From JACKGS01 sp964448015 (lineage in GTDB: Bacteria; Patescibacteriota; Saccharimonadia; Saccharimonadales; UBA7683), in NCBI GenBank assembly GCA_964448015.1, contig CAYUUV010000007.1, positions 1-35,089 on the forward strand: a DNA stretch of 35,089 nucleotides, written 5' to 3'. The first letter of the stretch is position 1. The number at the start of each line of letters is the position of its first letter. The notes under the pieces were generated by a model. It saw only the letters and a program-made list of their open reading frames with translations. It did not search any database and was not told the DNA's origin. The position numbers and the translations under genes are program-made. Shown one piece after another: positions 14,167-21,722 of this stretch.

Positions 14167-14173
14167 GGATGCG

Positions 14174-14923
14174 TTAAAGCTGAGTAAGGATTTCAGCGGA
14201 ATCTTCTAGAATTAAGATGGTATGTTCAAAGTGGGCGCTGAGGGAGTTGTCGTAGGTTTTGATGGTCCAACCGTCGGAATCCATCACGACTCGTTCTGAA
14301 CCAAGAGTGCTCATGGGCTCAAGCGCTATGGTCATGCCAGCAGAAAGTTTTGAACCGGTACCTGCTACCCCGTAATTTGGCACATCGGGTTCTTCGTGCA
14401 CCTCGTGGCCAACGCCATGCCCCACCAGATCGCGAACAATGCCGAAACCGTATTGAAGCATCACTTTTTCAACCGCCGCGCCGATATCGCCCGTCTTCAC
14501 ACCGTCTTTAACCACTGCAATACCGGCCAACATCGCCTCTTCAGTCCCCTTGAGGAGCCTTCTTTTTGCGCCCGTTGATTCACCTGCAATCACAGTGATT
14601 GCCGCATCAGTGATCATACCGTTATAGTTCACCCCAAAATCGAGACTGACCAAATCGCCATCTTGCACAACTTCTTTGCCTGGAATGCCGTGTACCACTT
14701 CCTCATTACGAGAAATGCAAATAACATCCGGGAAGCCGCCGTATCCTAGAAATGCTGGCTTGCCGCCCAGTTTTTTCAGTTCTGCGGCCGCAAGATCTGC
14801 CAACTCTTTGGTGGTGACACCAACCACAACCTGGGGCTTGAGATACACCAAAACCTGAGCCAACATCTGGCCCGAGGTGCGCATATCGTTAATTTCTTGC
14901 TGTGTTTTCACTTTTGTAAACAT
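14174..14923 (-). CDS. map: Methionine aminopeptidase, type I
   Basis: A 249-residue enzyme removing the initiator methionine from new proteins after deformylation. All metal ligands are visible: D95 (SLDFGVNY), D106 (ITDAAIT), H169 (VGHGVGHEVHE), E202 (ALEPMST) and E233 (SAHFEHT), plus H78 that contacts substrate. The length is that of the short type I form without an SH3-like or zinc-finger extension. ATG 14923; no clear Shine-Dalgarno, and a heptad array begins 3 nt upstream. The order adk then map is the familiar ribosomal-operon order, here broken by a scaffold gap. A terminator follows. Confidence 0.97.
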   Translation of the reverse strand: MFTKVKTQQEINDMRTSGQMLAQVLVYLKPQVVVGVTTKELADLAAAELKKLGGKPAFLGYGGFPDVICISRNEEVVHGIPGKEVVQDGDLVSLDFGVNYNGMITDAAITVIAGESTGAKRRLLKGTEEAMLAGIAVVKDGVKTGDIGAAVEKVMLQYGFGIVRDLVGHGVGHEVHEEPDVPNYGVAGTGSKLSAGMTIALEPMSTLGSERVVMDSDGWTIKTYDNSLSAHFEHTILILEDSAEILTQL

Positions 14924-14926
14924 ATT

Positions 14927-14961
14927 TTAGAAGTCCGCAGTTAGATGTTGGAAGTTAGTAG
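14927..14961. repeat. Heptad array (TTAGAAG/TTAGATG type) at scaffold gap edge
   Basis: Five in-register 7-nt units beginning TTAGAAG, running up to the N gap at 14967. The gap may hide its inverted partner; the repeat probably broke the assembly. Confidence 0.6.
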
Positions 14962-14966
14962 CGAAT

Positions 14967-15066
14967 NNNNNNNNNNNNNNNNNNNNNNNNNNNNNNNNNN
15001 NNNNNNNNNNNNNNNNNNNNNNNNNNNNNNNNNNNNNNNNNNNNNNNNNNNNNNNNNNNNNNNNNN
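14967..15066. other. Scaffold gap of 100 N between map and adk
   Basis: Exactly 100 N, a placeholder. Flanked on one side by a heptad array; true size unknown. Confidence 0.95.
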
Positions 15067-15087
15067 TCTTATTTCTTTGCCCCAAAC

Positions 15088-15636
15088 TTATGCTGTCAAT
15101 CCAAGGGCTTCAAGCTCAGCGACCACGCGGTCGTGAACTTGCCCAACAGTGCCCGTACCGTCAATATGGGTAATTTTAATTTTCTGGTCGGTTAGATAGG
15201 TTAAAATCGGGTAAATTTCTCTGCGATAAATAGTCAGTCGTTGCTCAATTGCCTCAGGCGTATCATCCACGCGACCCCTGACGGCAAGACGTTTTTCAAT
15301 TTCAGCACGCGGCACTTCAAGCACAATGACAAGATTAACCGAGCGTTCGTGATTGGGCAATGTTTTAATCAGCCACTCGGCCTGTTCTAACTGGCGAGGG
15401 AAACCGTCACAAATAACCGTATCGATGGATTTCGCTCGTTCAAGCGCCTCGCCCATAATAGCGTTTACTTTTTCAACTGTTGCCAGTTCGCCAGATCGCA
15501 TTTCTTCCAGTAAATCTGGGTCTTTTGAATCACGAAGAAGCTGACCCGCTGAAAGCCATCGCCATCCGTAACGCGCCGCCAAAATCTGCCCCTGCACACT
15601 TTTACCAGCACCGGCTGGACCGAAGAAGACTATCAC
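15088..15636 (-). CDS. adk: Adenylate kinase, short form
   Basis: A 182-residue nucleoside monophosphate kinase interconverting AMP, ADP and ATP. The P-loop is GPAGAGKS (6-13). LSAGQLLRD is the AMP-binding helix, CDGFPRQLEQAE the next conserved motif, and RGRVDDTPEAIEQRL the LID hinge with the usual R and D residues. The LID domain is the short type with no zinc-binding cysteines, making the protein about 30 residues shorter than E. coli Adk. Start GTG at 15636 with GGAG a few bases upstream. The four-helix-bundle cassette lies just upstream, between yqeY and adk. Confidence 0.92.
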   Translation of the reverse strand: MIVFFGPAGAGKSVQGQILAARYGWRWLSAGQLLRDSKDPDLLEEMRSGELATVEKVNAIMGEALERAKSIDTVICDGFPRQLEQAEWLIKTLPNHERSVNLVIVLEVPRAEIEKRLAVRGRVDDTPEAIEQRLTIYRREIYPILTYLTDQKIKITHIDGTGTVGQVHDRVVAELEALGLTA

Positions 15637-15656
15637 TCCGCACTCCGTTTGTCGTG

Positions 15657-15691
15657 ATGAGTTAAGAGGTATGAGTTAAGAGTCATGAGAG
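15657..15691. repeat. Heptad array flanking the four-helix-bundle gene (adk side)
   Basis: Five 7-nt units of ATGAGTT/AAGAGGT type. Positions 15673-15689 are the reverse complement of 16069-16085 with one mismatch. The stop codon of the four-helix-bundle gene (15683-15685) lies inside it. Confidence 0.8.
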
Positions 15692-16066
15692 ATTCCTTTT
15701 TGTTGCGTTAATGAGTCCCGTTACTAGTTTATGACAAATTATTGATTTTTCTTTAAAAATGAGTAGATTTTCTTTAGTAACATACTTAAGGTCCCCTGAT
15801 AGTATCATCTGACTTTGAGCTTCAGTTAGAGATCCACGAGCTATTGTATAAAAGTGGATTCTGTCAGCAGGTGTGTTACGGCTGAAGCCCTCTGCAATAT
15901 TTGAAGATATCGAAATAATTGCCCGTCGCAGCTGGGAGGTCATTGCATAAATTTCATCTTTTGGAAAATCACGAGTGATTTGATAAACCAATATTGCAAG
16001 CTCCCTCGAAGATTGCCAGGCTATAAGATCTTCAAACGAAGTTATCTTTTGACCCTCTTGACTCAT
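15683..16066 (-). CDS. Four-helix-bundle protein (23S rRNA intervening-sequence protein family)
   Basis: A 127-residue all-helical protein of the S23/IVP family (PF05635-like), first described from ORFs in 23S rRNA intervening sequences and related to Avd of diversity-generating retroelements. Family hallmarks are FEDLIAWQSSRELAILVYQIT (10-30), the LRRAIISISSNIAEGFSR stretch (46-63) and FYTIARGSLTEAQSQM (72-87). The biochemical role is not established; the fold forms basic pentamers in relatives. ATG 16066 and stop 15683 both lie within inverted heptad arrays, and the first four codons (MSQE) are one repeat unit in which a T-to-C change turns TAA into CAA. The start is only 12 nt after the yqeY stop codon. 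This looks like an inserted cassette. Confidence 0.9.
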   Translation of the reverse strand: MSQEGQKITSFEDLIAWQSSRELAILVYQITRDFPKDEIYAMTSQLRRAIISISSNIAEGFSRNTPADRIHFYTIARGSLTEAQSQMILSGDLKYVTKENLLIFKEKSIICHKLVTGLINATKRNLS

Positions 16067-16088
16067 GCCTCATGACTCCTAACTCTGT
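16054..16088. repeat. Heptad array flanking the four-helix-bundle gene (yqeY side)
   Basis: Five 7-nt units such as ACTCATG and CCTCATG, the complement of the 15657-15691 array. It contains the stop codon of yqeY (16079-16081) and the start codon of the four-helix-bundle gene (16064-16066). Confidence 0.8.
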
Positions 16089-16537
16089 GCTGAGAGCTTA
16101 GCTTTCACTAAGGCGGCGACACGGGAGCCGTCGGCGGTTTGCCCTAAGTCTGCCTTGACGGCGCCAATCACCTGGCCCATGTGCTGCATTGAAACCTCAT
16201 CTATGGCTGCGATGGCCTGGTCAATGGCCGCTATAATTTCTTGATCTGAGGCCTGCTTAGGTAAATAGTGTGCGATGATCTCTTGCTCAGCTTTTTCAGC
16301 CGCTGCCTGCTCAGATCGGCCGGCTTTTTCGTACATGCTTGCTGCTTCAGCCCGTTTTTTCGCCTCTTTTGAAAGCACGTCCATAACCTGTTCATTGGTG
16401 AGACCACTGTCACGGGCACCAAGTTCAACTGCTTTATACAACAAGGCACTCTTTACCATTTTGAGTGTTTCGACACGCTTTGAATCACCCGCAAGCATTG
16501 CTGTCTTGAGGTCTTGAGTAATCTGTGCTTCGAGCAT
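16079..16537 (-). CDS. yqeY: GatB/YqeY domain protein
   Basis: A 152-residue YqeY-family protein, homologous to the C-terminal tRNA-recognition tail of the GatB amidotransferase subunit. It starts LEAQITQDLKTAMLAGDSKRVETLKMVKSAL, typical of the family; the C-terminal half (MGQVIGAVKADLGQTADGSRVAALVKAKL) is the helical YqeY domain. Function in the cell is uncertain; a tRNA-related role is assumed. Its ATG shares one base with the rpsU stop (TAATG), so translation is coupled; rpsU-yqeY is a frequent bacterial pair. Its last two codons and stop lie in the heptad array, suggesting the insertion occurred at its 3' end without harming it. Confidence 0.93.
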   Translation of the reverse strand: MLEAQITQDLKTAMLAGDSKRVETLKMVKSALLYKAVELGARDSGLTNEQVMDVLSKEAKKRAEAASMYEKAGRSEQAAAEKAEQEIIAHYLPKQASDQEIIAAIDQAIAAIDEVSMQHMGQVIGAVKADLGQTADGSRVAALVKAKLSAQS

Positions 16538-16752
16538 TATTTTTGCCCTAGTCGAATTCGCTTCATCTTGTCAGACTTGCGAGCTTTTCGAATAATAGCT
16601 TTTTCGCGGCGATCACGCTTGCTCATTGGTTTTGTGAAAAATTCGTTATTCTTCACAGTTGCAATAACGCCAGCAGAAGCAACCTTGCGGTTAAATCGGC
16701 GAATAAGGTTTTCTAAACCCTCTTTGTTGTCTTTTCTCGTTACTTGAATCAT
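16537..16752 (-). CDS. rpsU: 30S ribosomal protein S21
   Basis: A 71-residue basic ribosomal protein. The opening MIQVTRKDNKEGLENLIRRF and the FFTKPMSKRDRREKA motif identify S21, which sits near the anti-Shine-Dalgarno end of 16S rRNA. Length is normal. ATG at 16752 lies 8 nt from a good -10 box, so the mRNA should be leaderless or nearly so, notable for a protein tied to Shine-Dalgarno recognition. It heads the unit rpsU, yqeY, four-helix-bundle gene, adk. Confidence 0.96.
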   Translation of the reverse strand: MIQVTRKDNKEGLENLIRRFNRKVASAGVIATVKNNEFFTKPMSKRDRREKAIIRKARKSDKMKRIRLGQK

Positions 16753-16760
16753 ACCAAAAC

Positions 16761-16789
16761 ATTCTACTACAGATGAGCGTCCCTGACAA
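16761..16789 (-). promoter_or_regulatory. rpsU promoter
   Basis: TTGTCA (16784-16789), 17-nt spacer, TAGAAT (16761-16766), minus strand; 8 nt to the ATG, predicting a leaderless transcript. Confidence 0.65.
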
Positions 16790-16843
16790 GTACAGTTAAG
16801 ATTTTAATCTCAACTTATGTATTATCCGTTAGCCCGTTAGCCA

Positions 16844-16952
16844 AGATATCAGATACCAGCAAATAGATAACAGTATGACCAGTACATGGCACAGCATACT
16901 GCGCTTATTTCTGAGCTCTATTTGCTATTTGCTATTTGCTGTTATCTACTTA
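16844..16952. repeat. Inverted heptad arrays between rpsU promoter and HTH gene
   Basis: Left arm 16844-16871: four units of AGATATC/AGATACC type. Right arm 16918-16952: three identical CTATTTG heptamers, then CTGTTAT and CTACTTA. The arms share complementary 10-mers. The right arm supplies the stop codon of the HTH gene at 16946-16948. Confidence 0.7.
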
Positions 16953-17221
16953 CTCTGGGCACGCTGAGTTTTGAGGACTATACTTTGCAGTTCTTTGAAT
17001 AAAATAAACTGTTTATTTGTATGATACACCTTGCTATTACCTTTTTTCTCAGAGATCAAAAAACCGATCTTCTCGAGTTTTTTCAGTTCACGCTGAATAT
17101 TACCGGCGTCTTCCCGGATCAGTTTTGCGAGGCCGCGAACATGCGTTTTAAAATCTGGGTACTTTGCGTACACAATGATTATTTTCCGCCTCACTCGTGA
17201 TGTAATAAATGTATCGAGCAT
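16946..17221 (-). CDS. Winged-helix transcriptional regulator
   Basis: A 91-residue DNA-binding protein of the small winged-helix type (MarR/ArsR/TrmB-like). It has IIIVYAKYPDFKTHVRGLAKLI for helices 1-2, then the recognition helix region EDAGNIQRELKKLEKIGFL, then the wing ISEKKGNSKVYHTNK. No ligand-binding domain or metal-binding cysteines. ATG at 17221, 9 nt after an extended -10, so probably leaderless. The stop codon lies within a heptad array. Targets unknown; the neighbouring phosphoribosyltransferase is upstream on the same strand with a 250-bp spacer. Confidence 0.8.
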   Translation of the reverse strand: MLDTFITSRVRRKIIIVYAKYPDFKTHVRGLAKLIREDAGNIQRELKKLEKIGFLISEKKGNSKVYHTNKQFILFKELQSIVLKTQRAQSK

Positions 17222-17230
17222 TACCCATTC

Positions 17231-17239
17231 ATTATACCA
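17231..17239 (-). promoter_or_regulatory. Extended -10 (TGgTATAAT) of the HTH gene
   Basis: A perfect TATAAT at 17231-17236 with the upstream TG; 9 nt to the ATG. No convincing -35. Confidence 0.55.
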
Positions 17240-17340
17240 CGCTTGTCATTGTCTTTTCGACAGCTTATAAAAACAGCAGAAAACAACCCCTCGCCAATGA
17301 GCCCCCCAGCTACACCATGCCCTTCCTTGATTGTTGAGTA

Positions 17341-17374
17341 TCTCATATTTCTTATGATCGTAGTAAATATGAGA
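17341..17374. repeat. Inverted repeat downstream of the phosphoribosyltransferase
   Basis: TCTCATATTT (17341-17350) is perfectly complementary to 17365-17374, 14-nt loop. No T tract on either strand. The rest of the 250-bp spacer holds no gene that I can support. Confidence 0.45.
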
Positions 17375-17474
17375 CACATGTGTTGTCATTTAGTGTTGGG
17401 AAATAGCTTTTAGATGAAGTGTTGTGATTATTGTAGCGTGGATGTCGATGTATCAGAGAAAGTTGGGTTTGTTG

Positions 17475-18128
17475 CTATTTCCACCTCAAGATTACTTCGT
17501 TGAGTATGGTGATGATATCTTCTCGGGGTGGTACGTCGTTGACCTCAAAGTAGTGATCGAGCTCGAAGGTGCCATCATAGACTGAAAGCACATGCAGCTC
17601 ATCTGCCAATACATGCATTTTATCGACTGCAGAAACCGACGCAAATACGGAAGCAACAATCACTTTTTTGACACGGATTGGTTTTAAAAAGCTCATGGCC
17701 GCCACCAATGAGGTGCCGCTGATTAAGCCGTCGGCAACTAAAATCACCGTGCGGTCCTTAATAATTTCCGGGTCAAGCAGGCCGCCATCTCCCAGTAGCC
17801 TGTTAATCTCGTGATGTTTCGTCATTTTATCTTGCTCTATAAAGCCATGAAATTCACTGGTCATACCCTCTAATTCACCGGTGGAGAACATGTCATTGTA
17901 GGTGAAGCCGCCATTTTGGTCTACGACCCCTAGGGCGCTAATTTCACCAGGTAATGTGATGTCGCGCATCAATAGAAACATAATTGGGCAATGAATTGCG
18001 GCCGCAATTTGCGCTCCCACCACCACGCCGCCGTCAGTTAGTGCAATCACAACAGAATCTTCAAAACGATATGACTTGAGTTCTTCGGCTAGCTCCCGAC
18101 CGGCCTCGGCGCGTGATGCAAAATACAT
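17475..18128 (-). CDS. Phosphoribosyltransferase family protein
   Basis: A 217-residue PRTase-fold protein. The N-terminal RAEAGRELAEELKSY and VVIALTDGGVVVGAQIA are typical of the free-standing family, and the PRPP loop appears as VILVADGLISGTSLVAA. The usual pair of acidic residues is reduced (VADG instead of VDDG), which may weaken PRPP binding. The insert with DQNGGFTYNDMF and a metal-site-like HHEINR segment is seen in the broad 'predicted phosphoribosyltransferase' group. Substrate unknown. ATG 18128 lies 6 nt after TAGACT. It is divergent from priA across 64 bp. Confidence 0.8.
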   Translation of the reverse strand: MYFASRAEAGRELAEELKSYRFEDSVVIALTDGGVVVGAQIAAAIHCPIMFLLMRDITLPGEISALGVVDQNGGFTYNDMFSTGELEGMTSEFHGFIEQDKMTKHHEINRLLGDGGLLDPEIIKDRTVILVADGLISGTSLVAAMSFLKPIRVKKVIVASVFASVSAVDKMHVLADELHVLSVYDGTFELDHYFEVNDVPPREDIITILNEVILRWK

Positions 18129-18153
18129 AATTACAGTCTACTACATGTAGGAA

Positions 18154-18185
18154 TATTTGATATTTGATATTTGATACAACATACT
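18154..18185 (+). promoter_or_regulatory. priA promoter built on a heptad array
   Basis: Three TATTTGA heptamers (18154-18174). The first TTGATA (18157-18162) is 17 nt from CATACT (18180-18185), which is 7 nt before the GTG start. The -35 is therefore part of the tandem repeat. Confidence 0.5.
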
Positions 18186-18192
18186 TGGGTAC

Positions 18193-20121
18193 GTGAACTA
18201 TTACTTGATTTGTCCGATTGGAGTCATTGGAGGCCGGGAAGATTTGTTAACCTATCATTCCAGCACTGCTATTGCTAGTGGCACGGTTGTCAATATCCCC
18301 TTTGGCAAAAAAACAAAACTTGGCATCGTGATTCAGCCTACCACCAAGCCCTCTTTTACCACCAAGCCTATTGAAGGTGAGCTAGCCGAGATTGTTCCCG
18401 AGCACCTGATTCATCTGGCAACGTGGATTAGTGAATACTATGCCACTCGCCTGTCGATCGTCCTGCAAGCTATGCTGCCCAAAGGTCTTGGTAAAAATCG
18501 GCGAGGGCAAGAACAGGTGGTTAAAAAACACAAGCGTTCCAACACTCACTATGAACTCACCAAAGAACAACAAGCTGCGGTTGAAACAATACATAATTCT
18601 TCCGCGATCACTCATGTATTACACGGCGTAACTGGCTCGGGTAAAACTCGGGTGTATCAAGAACTTGCCCATCAAGTACTGAGCCAGGAGAAAAGCGTAC
18701 TGGTTTTAGTGCCAGAGATTTCACTCACTCCCCAGCTTGCCGCAGAATTTGAGCAACTCCACAATAGAGTACTGGTACTCCATTCGGGGCTGAGCGAAGC
18801 ACAGCGTCATAAAAATTGGCAGCTACTGAATCAGTCAACTGAGCCCTGGGTCATTATTGGGCCGCGCTCCAGTCTTTTTGCGCCACTCAGAAATTTTGGA
18901 TTAATAATAATTGATGAGTGCCATGAACCAAGCTATGTGCAAGATTCACAACCAAAGTACTCCGCCCTTCGTGTCGCCAGAAAATTAGCCGAACTTTTAA
19001 AAGATGTAAAATTAGTACTCGGCAGCGCCACACCAATGGTTGCCGACTACTTTGTTGCCGAAGCCACCAATGCACCAATTATTACTATGCGGGCGCCAAC
19101 GAAAGTTCGCGATACTACTGTTGAAATTGTTGATATGCGTGAGCGAGACGCGTTTGGAACACATCCGTTATTCAGCACAAAATTGCTTTCGGCCATGCAT
19201 AATTCTGTTGCTCACAATGAACAAATTTTACTGTTTCATAATCGACGCGGCACCGCCCGAATGAGCTTATGCGCACAGTGCGGCTGGACTGCCGAATGCC
19301 CGAACTGCCATATTCCCTATCGCCTCCACCACGATCACGGCGAGCTACGCTGTCATACCTGCGGGCGTGTTGAAACACTGCCGCAAACCTGTCCAGCCTG
19401 CCAAAGCCCCGATATCGACTTTAGAGGATTTGGCAGCAAACGTATCGAAGCGGAAATTAAAAAACTCTTTCCTGATGCCGTCACCGCCCGTTTCGACGGT
19501 GACACACCACTGAAAGAACAGCTCCACAACCGTTACCAAGATCTCTACGACAATAAAATTCAAATTATTATCGGTACCCAAGGTATCGCCAAAGGCCTAG
19601 ATCTTCCCCACCTCAACACTGTCGGTATTGTGCAGGCAGATTCCGAACTCTTTATACCTGATTTTTCAAGCAGTGAACGTTCGTTTCAACTCACCACACA
19701 GGTTATCGGTCGCGCCGGCAGAAGTGGTCAAAAAAGCCAAGTTGTCATTCAGACTTTAAATCCCGACCATCCCGCAATTCGATTTGCCTGCGAGCAACAG
19801 TATCACAAGTTTTATGAGTACGAACTGAAAGAACGCAGTAGTGAACACATGCCGCCGCATACATTTTTGCTGCAGCTCACGACGGGATATGCATCTGCAC
19901 AGGCTGCTGAAAGTGCAGCCCGAAAGTTTGCGCAAGCAATTAAATCAGAATACAAAGATGTACTAATACGCGGTCCAGCACCCGCTTTTCATGAACATCG
20001 CGGCGCATTATTTTATCAACAACTCATTATCAGTTCATCTCGACGTTCTGAGCTTGTCAAAATTGCTAGTAATCTTCCGCAGCGCTGGCAATTTACTCTT
20101 GATCCGGTGAATCTACTCTAA
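18193..20121 (+). CDS. priA: Primosomal replication restart helicase PriA
   Basis: A 642-residue 3'-5' helicase that reloads the replisome at stalled forks. Order: 3' DNA-binding domain (about 1-100), Walker A GVTGSGKT (145-152), Walker B IIDECHEPSY, then the zinc-binding insertion with eight cysteines (from CAQCGWTAECPNC to CPAC), and helicase motifs IGTQGIAKGLD and QVIGRAGRSGQ. The C-terminal domain follows (LIRGPAPAF). It is about 90 residues shorter than E. coli PriA. Start GTG 18193 with a very short predicted leader. def and fmt follow on the same strand, each with its own -10. Confidence 0.95.
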   Translation: MNYYLICPIGVIGGREDLLTYHSSTAIASGTVVNIPFGKKTKLGIVIQPTTKPSFTTKPIEGELAEIVPEHLIHLATWISEYYATRLSIVLQAMLPKGLGKNRRGQEQVVKKHKRSNTHYELTKEQQAAVETIHNSSAITHVLHGVTGSGKTRVYQELAHQVLSQEKSVLVLVPEISLTPQLAAEFEQLHNRVLVLHSGLSEAQRHKNWQLLNQSTEPWVIIGPRSSLFAPLRNFGLIIIDECHEPSYVQDSQPKYSALRVARKLAELLKDVKLVLGSATPMVADYFVAEATNAPIITMRAPTKVRDTTVEIVDMRERDAFGTHPLFSTKLLSAMHNSVAHNEQILLFHNRRGTARMSLCAQCGWTAECPNCHIPYRLHHDHGELRCHTCGRVETLPQTCPACQSPDIDFRGFGSKRIEAEIKKLFPDAVTARFDGDTPLKEQLHNRYQDLYDNKIQIIIGTQGIAKGLDLPHLNTVGIVQADSELFIPDFSSSERSFQLTTQVIGRAGRSGQKSQVVIQTLNPDHPAIRFACEQQYHKFYEYELKERSSEHMPPHTFLLQLTTGYASAQAAESAARKFAQAIKSEYKDVLIRGPAPAFHEHRGALFYQQLIISSSRRSELVKIASNLPQRWQFTLDPVNLL

Positions 20122-20133
20122 CTTTCTTCAATC

Positions 20134-20142
20134 TGTTATACT
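20134..20142 (+). promoter_or_regulatory. Extended -10 (TGtTATACT) of def
   Basis: TATACT at 20137-20142 preceded by TGt; 8 nt to the ATG at 20151. Confidence 0.5.
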
Positions 20143-20150
20143 GAAACATA

Positions 20151-20732
20151 ATGAGCATGGACAGAAGCAATATCGTAACGTTGCCGGAGCCGAACTTGCG
20201 CAAAAAATCTGCTCGAGTCGGCGTTATTACTGATGAGATCAAACAGCTCATCGCTGATATGATTGCGGCAACAATAGATTGGGAAAATTCCCGCGACCAT
20301 GAAGCCGCTGTTGGCTTGGCCGCCATTCAAGTTAATACATTGTATCGAATCTTTATTGTCCGAAATGATTTTGAAAAAACTGAAGACAAGCGCTTCACGG
20401 TATTTATTAACCCTGAAATTGTTAAGAAATTTGGCCCTATTGAAGAAGAATATGAAGGCTGCTTGAGTGTTCCAGATGTCTACGGTAAGGTAGCGCGTCA
20501 TCAGAGCATCAAACTAAAAGCCTTGAACGAAAACGGCCAATCTTTTAGGGTAACGGCACATGGGTTTCTGGCACGAATCTTACAGCATGAAGTTGACCAT
20601 ACCAATGGCCTGGTATTTATTGACCACATCAAAGAAAATCCTGCAGCATTCTTTCGGCTAATGCCAGAAGGCGGACTCAAGCCTCTCAACTACGAAGCAG
20701 ACATACAAAATAATTCCATATTGTGGAATTAG
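20151..20732 (+). CDS. def: Peptide deformylase
   Basis: A 193-residue metalloenzyme that removes the formyl group from nascent chains. All three motifs are present: VGLAAIQ (54-60), EGCLSV (102-107) with metal ligand C104, and QHEVDH (145-150) with H146, H150 and catalytic E147. Length is normal. ATG 20151, with a second ATG two codons later. It lies between priA and fmt. Together with fmt in the next position and map elsewhere in the window it completes the formyl-methionine cycle. Confidence 0.96.
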   Translation: MSMDRSNIVTLPEPNLRKKSARVGVITDEIKQLIADMIAATIDWENSRDHEAAVGLAAIQVNTLYRIFIVRNDFEKTEDKRFTVFINPEIVKKFGPIEEEYEGCLSVPDVYGKVARHQSIKLKALNENGQSFRVTAHGFLARILQHEVDHTNGLVFIDHIKENPAAFFRLMPEGGLKPLNYEADIQNNSILWN

Positions 20733-20748
20733 AGAAGTGAAATATAAT
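20721..20748 (+). promoter_or_regulatory. fmt promoter
   Basis: TTGTGG (20721-20726), 16-nt spacer, TATAAT (20743-20748). A short AATTCCA/TGGAATT hairpin at the end of def overlaps the -35. Confidence 0.45.
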
Positions 20749-20774
20749 CTGAGAATGACAGACAGGGGGAGCAA

Positions 20775-21671
20775 GTGAATACCAATAAACCTTCAGTAGT
20801 TTTCTTCGGGAGCGGACCAGTTGCAGCAGATAGCTTACGACTGCTGGAAGCAAACTTTACCATTGAAGCAATTGTCACGAAGCCAACTACTGCCAGCGAA
20901 ATGGCCGTCACTTCTTCGGAAGTACCCCTCTACACCGTTACCAACAAAGCAGAACTTGAGCAACTGCTTGCAAAGCATTCGTTTTCGAGCCAACTTGGTG
21001 TATTAATTGATTTTGGCATTATTGTTTCGCAGCGAGTCATAGACTACTTTCAACTAGGCATTGTTAATAGTCATTTTTCACTACTCCCCGAATGGCGCGG
21101 CGCCGATCCAATCACTTTTTCGATTTTGAGTGGGCAGGAAAAAACGGGTGTTAGCCTCATGCTGATTGATGCCGGTATGGATACTGGCAAGCTCCTAACA
21201 CAAAAAACTCTGCACATTGCGTCTGCAACCGATACGCACGAACTAACCAGGGAGCTCATTCGCCTCAGTAATAACCTGCTGGCAGAGTATATTCCACCCT
21301 ATATTTCTGGCAGCCTAAAACCACATAGCCAGCCACACCCAGATCGCGCAACCTATTCAAGAAAGTTGACCAAAGAAGATGGTATTTTAGACTTTCAGAA
21401 ACCAGCCGATCAACTTGAAAGAGAAATACGCGCTTTTATTCAGTGGCCAAAATCCCGCACCGAACTTGCGGGCAAAGATGTCGTGATTATAGAAGCCTCA
21501 GTCAATCCAAAAGCAACTGGAAAAATTGGTCACGCCTTCAAAACTGAAGATAAAAAAATTGGTATCTACACCAGCAAAGGCGCGCTCATTATTGAAACCA
21601 TAAAGCCAGCCGGCAAAAACGTCATGACCAGCGAAGCCTTCCTGGCCGGCTACACATTAGGCACTAGTTAA
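20775..21671 (+). CDS. fmt: Methionyl-tRNA formyltransferase
   Basis: A 298-residue enzyme that formylates initiator Met-tRNA using 10-formyl-tetrahydrofolate. N98, H100 and D136 (in NSHFSLLPEWRGADP and IDAGMDTG) are the catalytic triad of the family. The C-terminal OB-like domain that contacts tRNA is present (about 205-298, IRAFIQWPKSRTEL). The N-terminal half is slightly short compared with E. coli Fmt. Start GTG 20775 with AGGGGGAG upstream. It is last in the priA-def-fmt group; an ATTTGAT/ATCAAAT hairpin follows the stop. Confidence 0.95.
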   Translation: MNTNKPSVVFFGSGPVAADSLRLLEANFTIEAIVTKPTTASEMAVTSSEVPLYTVTNKAELEQLLAKHSFSSQLGVLIDFGIIVSQRVIDYFQLGIVNSHFSLLPEWRGADPITFSILSGQEKTGVSLMLIDAGMDTGKLLTQKTLHIASATDTHELTRELIRLSNNLLAEYIPPYISGSLKPHSQPHPDRATYSRKLTKEDGILDFQKPADQLEREIRAFIQWPKSRTELAGKDVVIIEASVNPKATGKIGHAFKTEDKKIGIYTSKGALIIETIKPAGKNVMTSEAFLAGYTLGTS

Positions 21672-21722
21672 GCTGAGATTTGATGAATATCAAATAGTTG
21701 AATATTTATTATTCGTTTCGTA

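Noticed and set aside
15657..15691. Heptad arrays considered as CRISPR
   Set aside because: Units are 7 nt without unique spacers, and there are no cas genes.
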